Source: Falciphora oryzae (taxonomy: Eukaryota > Ascomycota > Sordariomycetes > Magnaporthales > Magnaporthaceae). Taken from it: DNA of 64,000 nt. The stretch covers positions 717,323 through 781,322 of the forward strand of contig JNVV01000013.1 of the NCBI GenBank assembly GCA_000733355.1. The letters are read 5' to 3'. Below, piece after piece: positions 24,793-35,805 of the stretch (within the stretch, counting starts at the first letter, position 1; every line of letters starts with the position of its first letter). The notes beneath the pieces were generated by a model. It made no database searches. It saw only the letters and a program-made list of their open reading frames with translations, and was not told where the DNA came from. Position numbers and translations under genes: made by a program.

Positions 24793-25730
24793 TCAAGTGA
24801 AGGCGCAGTCCTCCTGGCTGGTCTTGGCAACCCGATCCAAATCAGAGCCGAGCAGACCCGCGCGCTTGATCCAGGCCTTTTCCCCCGTGAATTGCCGAGC
24901 TCTTAGCAATCATGATAACAATCATGGGCACTGGGACGTGCATTCGCGTGCTGGCGTGCCTATATCAAGAGCGGCCTCCTGTGGCCTCTGCTCGCGGCTG
25001 AGCACGAACAGGGTGCTAAAGTTGTTGGACTGCACGATTGCAAAATCTCTGGTGTAGTCTAGAGGGGAGGGCGCGCGCATTGGTACATCGTAGCTCCCTT
25101 GTCAGCAAGCCGACTTTTTTTCCACCACAGAAATGCGAGAGGGGCCAGGCGTGGGGAGGTGGCCTTGGCTCGAACGGATGGCTTTCGGCGGGCGGGCGGC
25201 GGCTCACCTTGGACGATGTAGTTGGGCCCGGGGCATGCGGGACCCGGCTGGCCCGGGAACTGCACGCGGAAGACGCCGGCAGCTCCGTATGACGGCTGCG
25301 CCGGCGCGGCGTTCCTGAGGATGTTGACGGGCGCTCCCTGGGCCTCGCAGGTGTTGTTTACCTGCACCGTTCCGCGTTATCCTGTGTGTTTGAAGAACGG
25401 ATTTTTTTTAACTGTTAGCCAAGGGGCATCCCCCCACCTGACATCAAAACCCTTTTCTTCGTCGACGCATGTTGACTCGGGTCGAGGAGCGAGGATAGAG
25501 CCGTGTGCCCCTTTCTTTGCAATCACTGACGTTGAGCTGGTATTCGGCAAAGATGCATTTGCACCCGGCCGTGAAGGGGGCTAACGTCCCGGGTACCAGC
25601 GGCCGAGGTACGAGTCGAGCTCGAAACCAATGTCTGGAGCCGGGTAGAGGCACTCGCCGTCCCAGATTGGCGGGACTGCTGCGCTGGCTGGCACGCCTGA
25701 TAGCAGGGAAGTGGCGAGGGTTGGCCTCAT
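24793..25730 (-). pseudogene. Lipocalin-like secreted protein gene, frameshifted
   Basis: Remnant or damaged copy of a small secreted lipocalin-family protein. From 25730 the frame reads a leader ending about ASAAVPP, then WDGECLYPAPDIGFELDSYL and the family motif GRWY, after which it meets a stop at 25580-25582. The continuing homologous sequence LAPFTAGCKCIFAEYQLN resumes at once in another frame with no room for an intron. Beyond a gtcagt intron comes VNNTCEAQGAPVNIL and FRVQFPGQPGPACPGPNYIVQ; another intron leads to DYTRDFAIVQSNNFSTLFVLSRE and, further on, AWIKRAGLLG to a stop at 24793-24795. The last junction lacks a convincing 5' splice site. All other blocks are well preserved, so the loss is recent or a base-calling error. 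Confidence 0.7.
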
Positions 25731-26390
25731 TTTGGCTAGTATGCGTTCGGGGGCGGTAAACAAAACCAAGGAGGAAAAAGATGGACCTCCCGCAGATGGG
25801 GAGAGTCTATGCGCTTAGAAGTTATTCCAGTTCCGTGATTGCTAGATGGATGCGAATCATTTGCTACTAGCTTTAAATAGACGATATTCGAACACCATTC
25901 TAGACCGTCCTTTGTCGGATAGGCATCATGATGATGCTGATGTTTGGAATCTTGTGTTCCCCCTTGGCCAAGACAAATTTGTTGTTAGTGACGCCATCGA
26001 TACCCATCTCGCTTACCCCTTTGGGGAAGCAGCTCGTGTTGCGATCTTGAGGCAGCCGCATTGGCGTGCCTTAGATCTGGCCGAAGACAAGGCAGATCGT
26101 GTCCTCTTTCGGAACCAGTCCGTCCAGCTGCATCGGCTGCAGCTCTTGGCGGGCTGGATTTCTCCACTGAATACAATCAACGATCGATCGATTTCGCTGC
26201 GCGCGCCATGAACCAGCTTGCCGTTCTTTGCCCTGCACGGAGGGTCTGAATGATTGGGGTACCCGCTGAGACTACATTGACTCTAGATACATGTTCTTTT
26301 GGATAGATTCTCGATGCGATCGGTCACCTGCAGATTGCCGCTATTATCCTCGTATTGACAGGGTGTTTTTCACTGCATCCAACCAGATAT
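25731..26390. other. Intergenic; no gene seen
   Basis: Between the lipocalin-like pseudogene and the GPI-protein gene. Lower GC than the neighbours; no motif or splice chain recognised. Confidence 0.5.
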
Positions 26391-27232
26391 TTAAAGCACA
26401 TGGGCTGCGGCAAACACAGCGGCGTAGACTGCGACAGCCACCGCGGCGTTGGGAATGAAGTCGGCCGCGCCGGCTGGGACGGGCGGGGAAGAAGGCCTGG
26501 GCTGTAGTTCAAATAAAGTTAGTTTTACCACGTTTAGGCTGGCCACTGGATGTGTCCTACTCCGAAGATTTGTGATGAAAAAAAAAGAGCGAGAGGTTGG
26601 GCTTGGGGCGTACAGTGGCGGTGGAGGAGTTGCCTCGAGGGCCGGACGCGGTGGAGCTGACGCTCCCCGACGGCGCAGATGCGCGGGCCGAGGTGGCCGA
26701 AGCGGCGGTCTGGGGCGTGGTAGCCGGGTTGGTCGAAGCCGAGGACGCCGCGGAGGCAGCGGGGTCGACGGCGGGGACGGCGGGCGGAACCGGGTCCTGC
26801 TTTCCCGCGGCCGGGGTGGTGGAAAGGCCACAGGCGCGCCCAAAGTTGCCGAGGCTGTTTCCATACATGGTCCAAATGTTTACGTTGTCCGGGCCAGCGC
26901 ATTTGAGGCAGTTTTCGTAGTTCGTTTTGAAGACGCTGTTGGAGCAGCGAGCGTCGCCGCTGAAGCGGCCTTGACGAAGTGCCTGGCCTTTTTGAGGGAG
27001 ATGTCATGTTAGTCGCCAAAACGTGGAAAAGAAGATGCACGACGAAGGCAGGACTGTTCTCGAGAGTGGCCACTAGAAACATACCGCAGGTGTCGTGGCA
27101 GTTGTATGCCGGACTGCCGGGTTCCTGTCGCTTCAGCAGGCGAGAGGCCATCTCGAGAGGGTCCTCGGTGGTGACAGCCGAGACACTGGCAGCAGCCAGG
27201 AGGCCACCAAGCAGAAAACGTGCGGAGACCAT
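26391..27232 (-). CDS. Small secreted Cys-containing GPI-anchored surface protein
   Basis: Three exons, 27232-27085, 26987-26614 and 26501-26391, join in phase to about 210 aa. Residues 1-19 are a signal peptide (LLGGLLAAASVSA). A compact domain follows with six cysteines (YNCHDTC, ARCSN, NCLKCAG and a final RACG) and the family-like stretch NVNIWTMYGNSLGNFGRACG. Next comes a long Ser/Thr/Ala/Pro linker suited to O-glycosylation, and the C terminus is hydrophobic (FIPNAAVAVAVYAAVFAAAHVL region) after small residues GAA, as expected for a GPI attachment signal. It is therefore probably a wall or plasma-membrane protein. The biochemical role is unknown. A TATA-like element lies 160 bp upstream. 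Confidence 0.8.
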
Positions 27233-27391
27233 TCTGGCGTGTTGGTCGTTGTGAAGAATGGATTCGACGGAGAAATGCGGATGTGGGCACTCAAGTACGC
27301 GCAGACCGGACCGTGGATTGAACGAGTGTAGGGGAGGAGGCAACCTGCAGCGTGAAGAATAAGGGATGGCAACAAGACAATGGCAGCCAGG

Positions 27392-27399
27392 GCTTATAT
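27392..27399 (-). promoter_or_regulatory. TATA-like box of the GPI-protein gene
   Basis: The minus strand reads CTATATAAGC here, about 160 bp upstream of the ATG at 27232, a usual distance for a fungal core promoter. Confidence 0.55.
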
Positions 27400-29398
27400 A
27401 GGATCAGCTTCAAAAACTTAAGAAAAAAGGGAATGCGGGTATCCCTTGTTCAACTGCAGGAGTCGCCGCTCCTTGAGTGGAAAACTGCAGCCGCCTGCAA
27501 CCCGGCAGGGCAATACTCTAGACATGTCTCCCTCCTTGCGAGGCCCACAACATGCCTCCCTGTTCGGTCTTCATTGCATGTGGATGTCGGGAGCATGGAT
27601 CCAGGCACGCGCCATGGCCTCCGATGTGCCTGGGTGAATGCATTACAAGCACAGGGGCCAAATCGTAGCCGGGATAATACCCTGAACGAAAAGAGAATGG
27701 CGGGAAGGGTGATGGAGTGAGATCCCTGTAGTGTTGCGTCCACGAATTGAACTGGCGGGGACGAGTGAGGGGCCAAAGCCCGAGGTTCCGCAGCAGGTGC
27801 CGCGAGCATGGCAGAGTGAGGAAACCAGTATCGGCTCAGCGAAGTCGGGTGTTGCAGGGCGGGCGCGGAGTCGATGGGCGGTCAAGGGCGCATGTGCTTA
27901 CCTGAGTCGCTAGATGGCGCGGCCGATTCTCGGAGGTTACTTTGATCAGTGACACCCATCAATGCCGAACACGAGGGGAGGAGCAAAAAAAAAAAGGGCT
28001 GGTCTTGGGAATCCAGTGAAAATGGCGACGCATCCAGCCCACGTAGATTTAATCAGATGATCTGATAAGATTAGATCTTTTGATTTGACGATGACAGATG
28101 CCTTAAGTGGGTCTACCCCACCCGCTCGTCTTTAGCCAGACTGGATTGGGTTTAGCAGCATCAGATAAACCAGGAGTGGGCACGATGGCACCCCGCGACG
28201 ACATCCAGTCCGGGAGTACCAGTCTTGCCAGTCCCGCTCCTGCCTGACGACCGAGCACTTGAATCGAGGTAGTATCGCCCTACCTAGCTGCTCGTAGCTC
28301 AGTTTTAATCATGTAATGCCAATCCACCAGCCAGCCACACGGCCCTGCCTAGGCCGTTTCGCAGCGTCGTGACTTGGCAGATTAGGTTCAGTTTCTTGCA
28401 TGTGAGCATGTGTGCCGCGATGCAGCGTGTGGTATTTCTCGGAGGCAAGTCAGGGACCCCAATCAAGGCAGTTACCAAACGTGCGGGAGCTCCAGTATTG
28501 ATCCCAAGAGGAGGGAGGGGCATGCTTCCTGCTTCTTACCACCCACTCCACCCCCGCCGGGATGAAGGAGCTGCAGCTAGAAGCACGGAATGGCGCAGAT
28601 TTATCGTGATGAAGTGCTATGGACCTATGGACCAGAGTAAGCCATCATTCTCCTCAACAAAACATCCCTCTGCGTCTCGGAGAACGGATCACAAATTTCC
28701 TCGACTCACCGCAAGACATCGACTTGTGGCGCGGTCAAGTTTCGCAGCGACATCGTGCCCATACTAGCTTGGTCTGGCGCCATTCGAATGTGGGCTCTCG
28801 GCTTCCTTCCACGCTCGTATACAACGTTCGGACTTGGCAGCTGCGGGATCTGGGATGTTGGCGAGTCACAGCCAGCCACCACCCTCCTGTTTGTCCGTCC
28901 GCGGCTGCCGAAACTTAGGATAACTGGACCGGATTCCATAATCAATAAAGTGACACCATTTCGGCGAATCCTCTACCACTCGTGCCAATGCCGCGTCTAG
29001 CCCTCCTTGGAAAGTGTAAAGTGTGGACAACGCATTTCTGCCAGGCCCTGACAAGGATGACTGGACAGAACCCGCCGCCGATGTCGATATCGGGGACCAC
29101 ACCCTTTTTCCCTCGCCGTGTCTTCCGGGGAGGAGCCCATCCGAGCCTGGTCAGATAATTGGTTCATAATAGTGCATCAGGCAGCCAAAGCTCCGCATCA
29201 ACCTCCACCAGCAGCCCTCTCTTCCTCTGGGCAACCATCCCACCTACAACTCGACCTTCCTGATTCACCCACACCTCTCCCAATGCCAGGGCTGCTCTAT
29301 TTGCATGCTCGGCAATATCTAGGCGGGGGAAGTCTTGGACCATTTTCCCATCCGCATTTTCCCCCGAGGAAAAATTGTTTAAGCGTCGTCTGATGCGC
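27400..29398. other. Divergent intergenic, 2 kb, no supported gene
   Basis: Between the GPI-protein gene (minus) and the BIM1-like gene (plus). No domain or exon chain found. It contains a perfect 15-bp palindrome with an adjoining GATA core at 28052-28070, listed separately. Confidence 0.45.
28052..28070. promoter_or_regulatory. Perfect palindrome with overlapping GATA core
   Basis: ATCAGAT-g-ATCTGAT is a perfect 7-bp-arm palindrome, and its right arm runs into TGATAAG, the consensus for GATA factors such as AreA/Nit2. It lies between two divergent secreted-protein genes; function is inferred only. Confidence 0.35.
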
Positions 29399-29406
29399 TA
29401 TTTAAA
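29399..29406 (+). promoter_or_regulatory. TATA-like box of the BIM1-like gene
   Basis: TATTTAAA about 160 bp upstream of the ATG at 29565, in an otherwise GC-rich stretch. Confidence 0.5.
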
Positions 29407-29564
29407 CCCCCGTGCCTGGCCGGCTCGTCTCGCATCTTTAGTCTGCGAGCCGACATTTTAACCTCCAGGGAGCCCGGTTGAGTCTGTTCTGCCATCTCAG
29501 GTACCACGCCTATCTTTTCCGTCCCCCGCATCAGCACATACCAGTGTCTGTCAAGGCTGTCAAG

Positions 29565-30672
29565 ATGCACTCCAAAATCACCGTTGCCCTCCTCGCCGCA
29601 GGCCTCGTTGCCGCCGCGGACAGCAAGACCCAAGGCCATGGGGTTGGCGCCCTGGGAACCGAGATGGGCCCGGTCGCCTTCCTCTGGCCTGCCGACCGCC
29701 CCTGGTCGGCCGACGCCGACAACACTGCCCCCTGTGGTAGTGTGCACGGCGTCACCAACCGGACTCCGTTTCCTCTCAGTGTGTACATTTCATGCGTCTT
29801 TTTCACTCTCGTGTGCGCGTTCATTGCCGTCCAAGCTGACCACATTTTGTCCTTTAGCTGCTGGCGCCGTGTCACTGTCTATCGCAACCGCAGCCTACGA
29901 CGTTGACTTCTCGCTGTCCTTCTCCAACGGTCAGTACTCTCCAACTGATCTCCCGTACACTGTCACCACTGTTTCGTACAATCTTTAGAGTACTAACATG
30001 ACCGTGGCCCTAAAAAGACCCCAAGTCCAACAGCGACTTCACCCAGCAGGCTGTCTCACACACCATTGGTAGGGTCGAGGCCGGGCATCAGTGCTACAGG
30101 CTTGCGCCGGTGCCGTCGACAGTAAAGGCCGGCGACAACGCTACTATCCAGCTGGAATACCGCTCGAAATTCAAGACGGAGAATGATGGGAGGGACCAAA
30201 CGTTCTACGCCTGTGCTGACATCGTAAGCCTTGTTTATGTCTTCCACATTATTTCTCGACCTCTTACCCCGTATTCACCCTACCTCTCCACATCACCTGC
30301 CATAAGAGAGTGAACATGGCGTCCGGCATGACCGCTAATTTGATCTCGTTTCCTCTTTAGCAATTTGTTGATACCACCGCCTTCAAGTCCAACATTCCTT
30401 GCTTCAACGTCACCTCGGAAGAATTCGTTCCTCCCCAGGGCAGCTCGCCAAACCCATCTACGACCGGGAACGCCCCCGCTGGCGGCCTTTCTACCGGTGC
30501 CATCGCCGGCATCGCCGTCGGAACTATTGTGGGCTCGCTCGCTATCGTTGGCCTAGTCGCCTTCCTCGTCTTCAAGAAACGTCGCGGTAACAACAACGCT
30601 GTGACAAACGTCGAGGGCGGCATGAAACCCAACCCCGAGACGGTCTCGGTCAACTCAGTCTCCCGTCGCTGA
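29565..30672 (+). CDS. BIM1/X325-like (LPMO-fold) surface protein with membrane anchor
   Basis: Four exons, 29565-29778, 29858-29929, 30018-30223 and 30361-30672, total 804 nt and 267 aa, all phases fitting. A signal peptide (ITVALLAAGLVAAA) is followed by the family landmarks DNTAPCG, GVTNRTPFPL, a run of beta strands, AGHQCYRL, ATIQLEYRS and TFYACADI. This is the copper-binding LPMO-like X325/BIM1 group, linked in fungi to copper handling rather than polysaccharide cleavage. A Ser/Pro/Asn linker leads to a membrane helix (AIAGIAVGTIVGSLAIVGLV) and a short basic tail starting KKRRG, where many relatives have a GPI anchor. The usual histidine at the mature N terminus is absent; the nearest is His25 inside QGHGVG. 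Confidence 0.8.
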
Positions 30673-31600
30673 GCCTGGATCATTGCTCTACTATCGGAAG
30701 GGTCCGGCAACTCGGTCGCTTTGGGTTTGAAGGACGGCCGTCCAAGGCGTGGCCCACTGAACAAACTGGGTTTTATTGTGGTCAGGATTCAAAGGTGGTT
30801 GAATGATACAAAGGTGTGGAGCAGATGAAAGAAGGAACTGATAACTTCAACAAGTTGGGTAAAGGAGTTCTAGTAATCTCGCTCTGCAGGGCGTTAACAT
30901 GAGTGCATTTCACAAATGGAAATGTTGAAAGTTTTAAAAAGGTAATCAAAGTTGAGAACAAGCATTACAGGGATGAATTAATTCTCTTGCAACGGTGTGG
31001 AATCAGCTGGTTGCTACATAGAACTGGCTGATCCAGGATGCTGGCAGCAAGAAAGGGGAGGCATGAAAGTAAAAGTGTGAATGTGAAGGGTATTATTACC
31101 TAGAGATGCTTACAAACATCAAAATCTTTGCACGTTCAAGCTCGCATTATCTATATTCATACAAAGCCGAGCGAGTGGGCTGTCGGTGTGAATGAAAATA
31201 TTCGTACGTGGTATTAGAAGCACCCGGAATCTGTAACAAAATCTCGTCCATTTCGGGTTGGGAGCTGGACGTGGGTTGTGAGGTTCTCTTGCCCCGCCCC
31301 GCCATGGTGTGTCCACCATCGACGATAAACACATGACCCTGGTATTTCCCCTTGATCCCACCTGAAATCTGCCTTGCCTCCGTCTTACGCCTTGTTGCCT
31401 GCCCAGCTTCGACCCCTCCATCAGCTAGCGCGGGGTAATACAGCCTTCCTGACGAACGCGTCAGGGGTTCGTGTCGAAATTGGGCTGTTTTTCGTTTCTC
31501 CTGCATTAATTATTTATTTTAAACGTGCCACTTCTTTCTAGACGTGAACCACGCCTCTCTACCTTGTTCATATCCTTGAGCTTCGGCCATAAATTCCGGC
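30673..31600. other. Intergenic; no gene seen
   Basis: 3' flank of the BIM1-like gene and upstream region of the 2EXR gene. No supported coding sequence. Confidence 0.5.
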
Positions 31601-33076
31601 ATGGAGTGTATCATGAGGGACCGCCCCCTGCTCAACGACCAGTTGGGTCAGGGGCTATTGGCTAGTGCATCGAATAGCACGGGCAACGATCGACAGTTCA
31701 CAATCTTTCCCGCCTTGCCCGCCGAGCTCAGATTGAAGATATGGCAGACTGCCATCCAGTGGCTCCAATACCGGATCGTCCATATCAAGCTGAGGCCGGG
31801 CCGTGAACCGTCAGTGATGATGACGCTTCCGCCAGGCGAGGACGAAGCAAGCGCCAGCGGTTCGGCCGCGGGCCTCGCCAACAACAGCGATGACGACGGC
31901 CACGAAGGGGATGGACATCAGAGGTTCGCCGCTGGCCTCGAAGCCATCGAGCGTCGTCGACGGCTGGCGTGGTCGACAGTCTTCCCCACCATCCTCCGGG
32001 TCAACCGCGAGTCCCGGAACGCCTACCTTTCCGTCTTCCGAGTCGCCATGCCGTTCGGGGCCGGCGACGACGACGCTCGCAAGCTTGTCGTCCACCTGAG
32101 CCCGGACCGTGACGTCCTGGACCTGAACGCCTCGACCCCGGACCCGAGCGTCTCCGGCACCGACGATATGTCACTGAGGGCTCGCCTGATCGTCAGCTTC
32201 CTCTGTTCCCTCCGTGCCAGGGATCCCAGGAACGTGGGCGTCACGCGTCTTTCGCTGGGCGCGCAGGTCTACAGCACTCAAACAGACGACGTCGACATCA
32301 CGGTCGACGACCTCATCGACCAGATATCCCCCACCGTCGCCGGCGAAAGCTGGGAGGAAGGAGCTGCTGTCTTTGCCCGGATCCTTGAGAACCTCGTGTC
32401 CTTCTTTTATGTCGTCAAGCTCAGCCACATGGCACGTTGCAACCCAGGGTATCCGATGTGCCCCGACGCCAGGCCCCATTTCGCTCTGTCCGTCCCGGTG
32501 GCGCCGGGCCACAGGCACAATAGCCTCAGAGCCTGCGCCGGGTGCGTCAGCCACAGCTACCTCCCGTACACGCCCGACGTCGCCACCTTTACCTGGCTTG
32601 ACCGTGATCCCCGCCCCCACGTTGCTCTGGACACACAGCAGGTCCCCTCGCACGAGTGCCCACACCAGACGTTCCGGGCATGGCGGGAGCTGGAAGAGCG
32701 GTTCGGCGTCAAGCGGGCTGCTGCCTCCTCGTTCCGACTCTATCTCGCCGCCGGCGAGGACCAGCGCAGCGCCTTCGACCGCGAGTCGGCACGGGCTCAC
32801 CTGAAGGACGAGTGGGGGTCGTGGCAGAGGTGGTCCGACACCCTGCAGGAATACCACGGCCAGTGGGAGACCAAGATGGGAAATCTCATGAGCCGGGAGC
32901 AACAAGTGGCGGTTGAGGATGAGGCCCTGCCGGCTGTCGGGCTCTGGCTCTGGCCGAGTGAGGCGCTTGACAAGCTGAGTGTAGAAAAGCCATGCGATGA
33001 CCATGGCGACGGCGGGTTGATGGTCCACGATCTGTCTGACTCTACTCCGGGGCTTCTAGCCATGCATCTAGCTTGA
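31601..33076 (+). CDS. 2EXR domain protein, function unknown
   Basis: One exon of 491 aa. Residues about 30-55 read FTIFPALPAELRLKIWQTAI, and near 130 comes FPTILRVNRESRNAYLSVF followed by a short strand ending in a catalytic-free LVVHLSPDRDVLDL: the two E-x-R motifs that define the fungus-specific 2EXR domain. The remainder has a Cys/His-rich patch (CNPGYPMCPDARPH, CAGCVSH) and no enzyme motif. 2EXR proteins form large lineage-specific families, often adjacent to F-box-like folds, and none I know has an assigned activity. An earlier in-frame start is not apparent, and composition matches the neighbours. Confidence 0.8.
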   Translation: MECIMRDRPLLNDQLGQGLLASASNSTGNDRQFTIFPALPAELRLKIWQTAIQWLQYRIVHIKLRPGREPSVMMTLPPGEDEASASGSAAGLANNSDDDGHEGDGHQRFAAGLEAIERRRRLAWSTVFPTILRVNRESRNAYLSVFRVAMPFGAGDDDARKLVVHLSPDRDVLDLNASTPDPSVSGTDDMSLRARLIVSFLCSLRARDPRNVGVTRLSLGAQVYSTQTDDVDITVDDLIDQISPTVAGESWEEGAAVFARILENLVSFFYVVKLSHMARCNPGYPMCPDARPHFALSVPVAPGHRHNSLRACAGCVSHSYLPYTPDVATFTWLDRDPRPHVALDTQQVPSHECPHQTFRAWRELEERFGVKRAAASSFRLYLAAGEDQRSAFDRESARAHLKDEWGSWQRWSDTLQEYHGQWETKMGNLMSREQQVAVEDEALPAVGLWLWPSEALDKLSVEKPCDDHGDGGLMVHDLSDSTPGLLAMHLA

Positions 33077-33484
33077 GGACGGCGACAGTCAAGGAATTTC
33101 TAGCAATTTACCACGATGTATAGCGAGGGTAAAGGGAAGCCAGATTGTCATGGTAGGCAAAGAAGAGACGCGAATAAGACGTGCGTCGGCAATGACGCCG
33201 GTGTTTAGAATGCGTTGGTCATCAAATGGCATTTCGATTCATTGATAACATTGTCCCCTCTGCTGTCCTAAACCAAAACCCGCACCCTCAGCCGGCTAAC
33301 AGCCCTGACCTTCCTAAATCCTAGTGCCTCTTGCTGGAACAACGAGGTTTTGCTTGAGAGATAGGTCAACAAGGTGTTTCGGGTTGCTGTCGGTCGGAGG
33401 TCGGCCGGCCGGCGCGTGTGATTCTCTGGGAGATAGGAGGGCAAAGACCTCCCATTGGGGGATGGGAAGGGGGAGCGAAGGGTC
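33077..33484. other. Convergent 3' flanks
   Basis: Short spacer between the 2EXR gene (plus) and the LVIVD-type gene (minus); nothing coding seen. Confidence 0.5.
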
Positions 33485-34963
33485 CTAACCCTGGTACTTG
33501 AGCGAGTAGATGCCGCGCTCGATGCTGTTAACGAGCAAATAGCCGCTCTTGAAGTAGGGGTAGACAGACCAGGCGCCGTTGAAGGTGACCTCGCCGCCGA
33601 CGGCGTCGTCCTCGGGGCGGACGTCGAAGAAGCCGACCTCGCGGAACAGGGCGCCCGAGTCGTCCTGGCCGATGGAGCTGACGTCGACGATGCGCAGGCC
33701 GGAACCGTAGTTGGATTGGTAAACGAGACCATTAAGCGTGTACTGGTTGTGGTCGATGGCCTTGACGGGGCTCTTGTACACGCCGCGGAAGACGGGCCAG
33801 GTCAGGTCCTGGATGTCGACGATGTAGGTCGTGGTATGGCCGTCGGAGGCAAAGCCGTTGCCATACTCCTCGTCCAGCTCGTCGTCGAGCAGCAGGTACC
33901 TGTGGTCATCGCTGAGCAGCCAGCCCTGGTGCGTGTACGTGGCCCCGTTGTAGGTGGTGCGGCTGATCTGGCGCGGCATGCCCCGGCGGTCGACGTTGAC
34001 GATAGTCAGGGCGTCCTCGTTGTAGTTGAAGCAGATCTCGCGGCCCTGGTACGCCTGCATGGGCCCGCGGTAGATGACGCACTGCGCGTCGTGCACGTAG
34101 CCGTCCTCGGCCACACACCCGGCGTCCTGCGGGCGCGCCGGGTTGGACACGTCGACCATCCAGAGGCCGCCACGGCAACGAAGGTGCATGGCGGTTCCCA
34201 CTGCGAATATGGTCTTGGTATCCCCGTTGGCCACGATGTTGTGGCTGTTGCCGAACCCGGCAAAGTGCGCCGTCAGGCTCGACAGCGGGAACGTCACGGG
34301 GCTGGCCGGGTCCACGGCCTCGAGCTTGCGGAGGTCGAAGATCTGCAGGCCGTGGTCGGGCGCCTCGGACCCAATATAGGCGTGGTTACCGATAACCTTA
34401 ATGTCGCGCCACGCCGATGCTACCGTCTGCGTCGGCAGCCGCCCGATGTAGACGATGCTACCGTCCTTGCGCACCTCGATGAACGCGGTCCCGTCAGACT
34501 GGCCGACGAGTCCGAATTCGCGCCCGTTTGAGGCGGTCCAGCCTGAAGGAGACTGCTATCAGCTGACGTTGCTCACATATGCGTATGTGTTGATTCAAGC
34601 TGGCTACCACTCACCCCAGACGTCGTTGCCGACGCGCGTGCGGCTGCCCATATCCTGGTGGCGCAGGAATCCCTTGAGGTCAACGTTGTTGCACGCGTAC
34701 TCGCCCGCCGTACCGTTGGAACAAGCAGTGGCGCCCTGGAGCTGGTACCGGTCCATGTCGTAGAAGCCGGCGAGGCGGTCGGCCTCGAATTGGGCCTCCT
34801 TCTTGCCGCGGAGCGTGCTCATGGTGACGGCCATCGGGGCGTCAAACGCCTGCAGGCCAGACACAAGGTCCTGGCGCCGCTTGATGTCGCGGGGCCCAAA
34901 CGGCAGCTTCATCGCCTCCGCCCCCGCGAGGAGGGCGGCGGCCACGATGGCGTTGGTCTTCAT
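33485..34963 (-). CDS. Secreted LVIVD / choice-of-anchor-B type repeat protein
   Basis: Two exons, 34963-34615 and 34542-33485, joined through a G/GC codon (VWG/WTASNG), make 468 aa. A signal peptide (IVAAALLAGAEA) comes first. The rest is a series of beta-propeller-like LVIVD repeats: RDIKVIGNHAYIGSEA, GLQIFDLRKL, SHNIVANGDTKTIFAVG, GGLWMVDVSNP, YVHDAQCVIY, CFNYNEDALTIVNV, HQGWLLSDDHRYLLLDDELD and YIVDIQDL. Bacterial and fungal relatives are called choice-of-anchor B proteins and are predicted extracellular; no enzyme activity is established. There is no membrane segment or GPI signal, so it is likely soluble outside the cell or in the wall. Confidence 0.85.
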
Positions 34964-35805
34964 CGCGACAGAACGCCTGCTCTTTGGCTTGGTGGCAGAA
35001 GGGTATGGCAGTTTCGTCTGATGGCGAGGAGGGGATACGCGCCGGCTCTCAGGAGGTGCCCCGGTGACTTGCGCTCCGCCGGACAGACGGGAGGTGGGGA
35101 AAAGACTTGTTTATATGGAGAATCATTCTGGCCGTCGAGCATCCAGTCGTAGCTCCCAACGAGTTACGCATCCGCTAGGTACCCCATTCTCCGGGCCGCC
35201 TCCGATGGTTGTGCAGAATTCCGAGATATGATGAAGTTCGTTCACCTTCCTAAATGAGCAGGTAGAAGACTTCTGGGCGACTGGGCTGGCGGTGCAGCGG
35301 GGTGAAAACTTGGCTTTCTACGGCGCCAAGCCTGCGTAGTTCCCCATTATGCAAGGCCTCCCCGCTTACACCGGGCCAGGATGACAACAGCACGGATGGA
35401 ACATCAGACGCGGAAGCGTTGGCGTACAGAGTCTTATCGCGCCTCGTATTAAGAGGTCGGCCTCTTGCGCAGTACGTAAGAATAAAGCGGTAAGACGGCA
35501 CAACTCCTTCCCTAGGACCTAGGCTTGTGACGGGGGTGGGTGTGAACTCTCGGGAAGGTCGTTGATATGTATTCCCGAAGCTGGGGAAGGGCGAGATATC
35601 CATGGGGAAGACAGTGCGTGGACAGCAGATAAAGCGTGACCAGCCACGACATCTGTTTGTTATCGGCTGCAAGGTGGTAGTCAACATGGAGCTGACAAGA
35701 AGGGGTATGGGGCTCTTTGAGCCTCGCGGCATCAACCGACTACCATAAAGTCGTGCTCGTATCACTGGTATTCACCCAAGCGCGCTCGGGGTGGTACAGC
35801 ACAAG
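34964..35805. other. Intergenic; no gene seen
   Basis: Upstream of the LVIVD-type gene and downstream of the NmrA-like gene. An AT-rich ATATAAA motif (minus strand, about 35111-35117) could be the core promoter of the LVIVD-type gene; otherwise nothing recognisable. Confidence 0.45.

Noticed and set aside
28290..28312. tRNA-like sequence CGTAGCTCAGT resembling an A box
   Set aside because: No matching B box (GGTTCGAATCC-like) at the right distance and no acceptor or anticodon stem can be formed.
33455..34531. 358-aa plus-strand open frame
   Set aside because: Antisense shadow of the LVIVD-type protein gene.
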